Assembly: GCA_035345875.1 (NCBI GenBank)
Contig: DAORDH010000008.1
Coordinates: forward strand, 62,001 to 126,000
DNA length: 64,000 bases
Source of the DNA: UBA2033 sp035345875
Lineage (GTDB): Bacteria; Spirochaetota; Leptospiria; Leptospirales; Leptospiraceae
Reading direction: 5' to 3'
The notes below the pieces were generated by a model. It made no database searches. It had not been told where the DNA came from and saw only the letters and a program-made list of their open reading frames with translations. A program made the position numbers and the translations under genes. This document shows, one piece after another, positions 62,013-64,000 of the stretch (the first letter of the stretch is position 1; every line of letters begins with the position of its first letter).

Positions 62013-62981
62013 ATGAGTGATATTTTAAACAAAGTAAAAAAAGCAATAGCTATAGAAGTAAATGCGATCAAACACTTTCAAGACACGCTAGATCCCAATT
62101 TTGAATCTGCTGTTCGACTCATTCTAGACTCAAAAGGAAAAGTAATTGTCACAGGTGTTGGTAAATCAGGTGACATAGCTAAGAAAATATCCTCAACATT
62201 GAGCTCTACAGGCACACCGGCGATCTTTTTACATCCAACAGACTCTGCACATGGAGATGCTGGTCTCATAGCAGAAGGAGATATTGTGATCGCAATCGGG
62301 AAAAGTGGAGAAAGCGATGAGTTAATAGCACTTATCCCCACCATAAAAAAAATTGGAGCAAAATTAATTGGAATTACCGCTAATCCAAAATCGAAATTGG
62401 CAGCTGCTTGTGACATAACTTTAATCACTCCTATTTTACAAGAAGCTTGTCCTTTAGCACTCGCTCCCACATCAAGCACTACTATTGCCTTAATTGCAGG
62501 GGATGCAATCGCAATGGCACTTATGGAATTAAAAAATTTTCAAGCAGACGATTTCGCTTTGTATCATCCTGCTGGCAGACTCGGAAAAAGACTAAGTCTT
62601 GCTATCGAGGACGTTATGCGATCTGATGATCAAAATGCATTTGTAACACCAGATGCAGATCTATCAATGGTTTTGAATGAAATAACAACAAAGCGTTTAG
62701 GAGCTGTTGCAGTTATTGACTCAGAACAAAAACTCATTGGAATTATAACAGATTTCGATATAAGAAAGTCTCTCACAGATGGAAATTTGACAAAAGAAAA
62801 AAAAGCAAAAGAAATTATGAATCCAAATCCAAGTTCATTTACTCTTGGTATGAAGGCATACGATGTTTTAGTCGCAATGGAAGATAGAAAGCATCCAATA
62901 TCAGTAGCGCCCATAACCGATAAACAAAATAAACTGGTTGGTATGGTCCTAATACATGATTTACTCCAAAAAGGATTATGA
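62013..62981 (+). CDS. kdsD: Arabinose-5-phosphate isomerase (KdsD/KpsF)
   Basis: KdsD makes arabinose 5-phosphate from ribulose 5-phosphate, the first step of Kdo synthesis for LPS. The 322-aa protein has an SIS domain (VIVTGVGKSGDIAKKISSTL, FLHPTDSAHGDAGLI, IAIGKSGESDELI, PLALAPTSSTTIALIAGDAI) and two C-terminal CBS domains (EDVMRSDDQNAFV and AKEIMNPNPSSFT onward). Length is normal. It is divergent from the P83/100 gene. Confidence 0.96.
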   Translation: MSDILNKVKKAIAIEVNAIKHFQDTLDPNFESAVRLILDSKGKVIVTGVGKSGDIAKKISSTLSSTGTPAIFLHPTDSAHGDAGLIAEGDIVIAIGKSGESDELIALIPTIKKIGAKLIGITANPKSKLAAACDITLITPILQEACPLALAPTSSTTIALIAGDAIAMALMELKNFQADDFALYHPAGRLGKRLSLAIEDVMRSDDQNAFVTPDADLSMVLNEITTKRLGAVAVIDSEQKLIGIITDFDIRKSLTDGNLTKEKKAKEIMNPNPSSFTLGMKAYDVLVAMEDRKHPISVAPITDKQNKLVGMVLIHDLLQKGL

Positions 62982-63067
62982 TCTAGTTTCTTTCATACAC
63001 TCAGATTGTTTAATTTTTTATTTTCTCTAATCGGTTATTCGTAGATACCCAAAAAGGTTTATTTGGT

Positions 63068-64000
63068 TTATTTTGAAAAGAGTCTACGTAAATCCTCTAA
63101 ATGGATTGGTTTAGTTAGGTATTCATCAAAACCAACTTTTAACAGTCTTTCTTTTTCGCCTGTTAATGCATGTGCTGTCAACGCTACTATATAAACATCT
63201 TTATAATTTTGATCAGACTTAATTTTACTTGTTGCCTCAATACCATCCATCTCAGGCATTTCAATATCCATTAAAATGACATCATAGTTTTTTTCTTTTA
63301 ATTTATTTAATACTTCAATTCCAGTTTTAGCAATATCAGCTTTTAACGATAGTCGCTTTAGTAATGCAGAAACAATTTTTTGATTTAGATCATTGTCTTC
63401 CGCGATCAATACATTAATATCTTTCCGGATTTGATCTGATTTTATACTTTTTACTTCCTCAGCTACTTCATTCTTCTTGCTTGCATCTAATTTTAAAGTA
63501 AAAATAAATTTTGCACCTTTGCCAAGTTCGCTGTCTACTTTGATTTCACCACTCATCATTTCAACTAACCTTTTTGTGATAGCAAGCCCTAGACCAGTCC
63601 CTCCAAATTTTCGAGTTGTGCTTGCATCGACTTGTGAAAAAGAATTAAACAAAATACTTTTCTTATTATCATCAATTCCCACTCCAGTATCTTCTACAAT
63701 AAACTGAATGAGATAAGAATCATTATTTTTCTCTAATATCTTGGATTTTATTTTTATTCCACCTTTGAAAGTAAATTTTATAGAATTACTAAGCAAATTT
63801 AAAAATATCTGTCTTATTCTTACTGGATCTCCTTCTAGTTCAACTGGTAAGTCAATGTCTTGTTCTACGTTTATAAATAGACCTTTTTTATCTGCATCAA
63901 ACTTGACTATAGAAATAACGTCCTTAATGATTTGGTTAATATTTACAGATATTTTTTCTAGTTCAATTTTATTCGCTTCAATCTTCGAAAAATCTAAAAT
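63068..64000 (-). CDS. Hybrid sensor histidine kinase/response regulator (5' end beyond window)
   Basis: The frame is open to the right edge. The visible 311 codons start with the end of the dimerisation domain (ILDFSKIEANKIELE), then a HATPase domain with N-box IFLNLLSNSIKF, G1 VEDTGVGID and G2 FGGTGLGLAI. A receiver domain follows: acidic pocket LIAEDNDLNQ, phospho-acceptor Asp in VILMDIEMPEMDG, Thr in ALTAHAL and Lys in YLTKP. The sensor input and the phospho-His are outside the window. Confidence 0.93.
   Translation of the reverse strand: MLDFSKIEANKIELEKISVNINQIIKDVISIVKFDADKKGLFINVEQDIDLPVELEGDPVRIRQIFLNLLSNSIKFTFKGGIKIKSKILEKNNDSYLIQFIVEDTGVGIDDNKKSILFNSFSQVDASTTRKFGGTGLGLAITKRLVEMMSGEIKVDSELGKGAKFIFTLKLDASKKNEVAEEVKSIKSDQIRKDINVLIAEDNDLNQKIVSALLKRLSLKADIAKTGIEVLNKLKEKNYDVILMDIEMPEMDGIEATSKIKSDQNYKDVYIVALTAHALTGEKERLLKVGFDEYLTKPIHLEDLRRLFSK

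Noticed and set aside
1..64000. tRNA, rRNA, riboswitch, insertion sequence or prophage
   Set aside because: I looked through gene-free stretches and found no cloverleaf, conserved rRNA segment, recognised riboswitch core or transposase; a covariance search could still find short RNAs that I cannot see by eye.

Overview
The window is a low-GC (by eye roughly one third G+C) bacterial chromosome segment that most likely comes from a spirochaete of the Leptospiraceae. Pointers are a P83/100-type surface/periplasmic protein with a lysine/glutamate-rich repeat core, a 7TMR-DISM class III adenylate cyclase, a Kdo pathway isomerase (LPS-bearing diderm), bactofilin plus M23 peptidase, relaxed lipoboxes, frequent TTG/GTG starts and highly acidic repeat proteins. 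This assignment rests on recognised families, not on a database search.

Layout. (1) 1-11.6 kb, all minus strand: SLBB protein, a 772-aa acidic protein built from a repeated SxDELxNI motif, a GAF protein with a degenerate GGDEF domain, an MBOAT O-acyltransferase, a lipoprotein that fuses two serine-hydrolase domains, a TM2 protein, an NADH-dehydrogenase-like/SelD fusion and a MoxR ATPase cut by the window edge. (2) 11.8-19 kb, minus: the complete F-type ATP synthase operon in the order atpI-B-E-F-H-A-G-D-C. (3) 19.3-25.1 kb: small mixed genes (DoxX/SRPBCC pair, TPR protein, sugar-nucleotide epimerase-like, FAD-linked oxidase, LolA-like protein). (4) 25.1-34.9 kb, minus: the cell-shape operon mreB-mreC-mreD-mrdA(PBP2)-rodA, a GT39-type membrane glycosyltransferase, a STAS anti-anti-sigma protein and a tyrosine-recombinase-fold protein that has lost its catalytic tyrosine. 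(5) 35.3-42.7 kb: acs-aroD (minus), lepB-atpZ-acetyltransferase (plus), and a MacAB/Dev-like three-gene ABC exporter (minus). (6) 42.8-49.1 kb, accessory: higBA toxin-antitoxin, an adenylate cyclase carrying an in-frame perfect 32-bp palindrome, a divergent MarR/DoxX pair with two operator-like palindromes, a run of intergenic hairpins, and outer-membrane/esterase genes. (7) 49.4-55.7 kb, minus: plsC, BI-1, giant DUF2339 membrane protein and a degenerate UshA-like secreted protein. (8) 55.9-64 kb: ChlI/MoxR-type AAA+ ATPase, YaaR-bactofilin-M23 cluster, P83/100 with 243-bp tandem repeats, kdsD, and a hybrid histidine kinase that runs off the right edge.

Themes. Much of the window serves the cell envelope: wall elongation (MreBCD/PBP2/RodA, M23, bactofilin), LPS and lipids (KdsD, PlsC, GT39, MBOAT), lipoprotein/export systems (LepB, LolA-like, ABC exporter) and energy coupling (ATP synthase). 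No tRNA, rRNA, CRISPR array, insertion sequence or complete prophage was seen. The strongest items for a second look are the catalytically dead recombinase-fold protein, the palindromic element inside the cyclase gene, the MarR/DoxX control region with an apparently leaderless regulator mRNA, and the two long repeat proteins.
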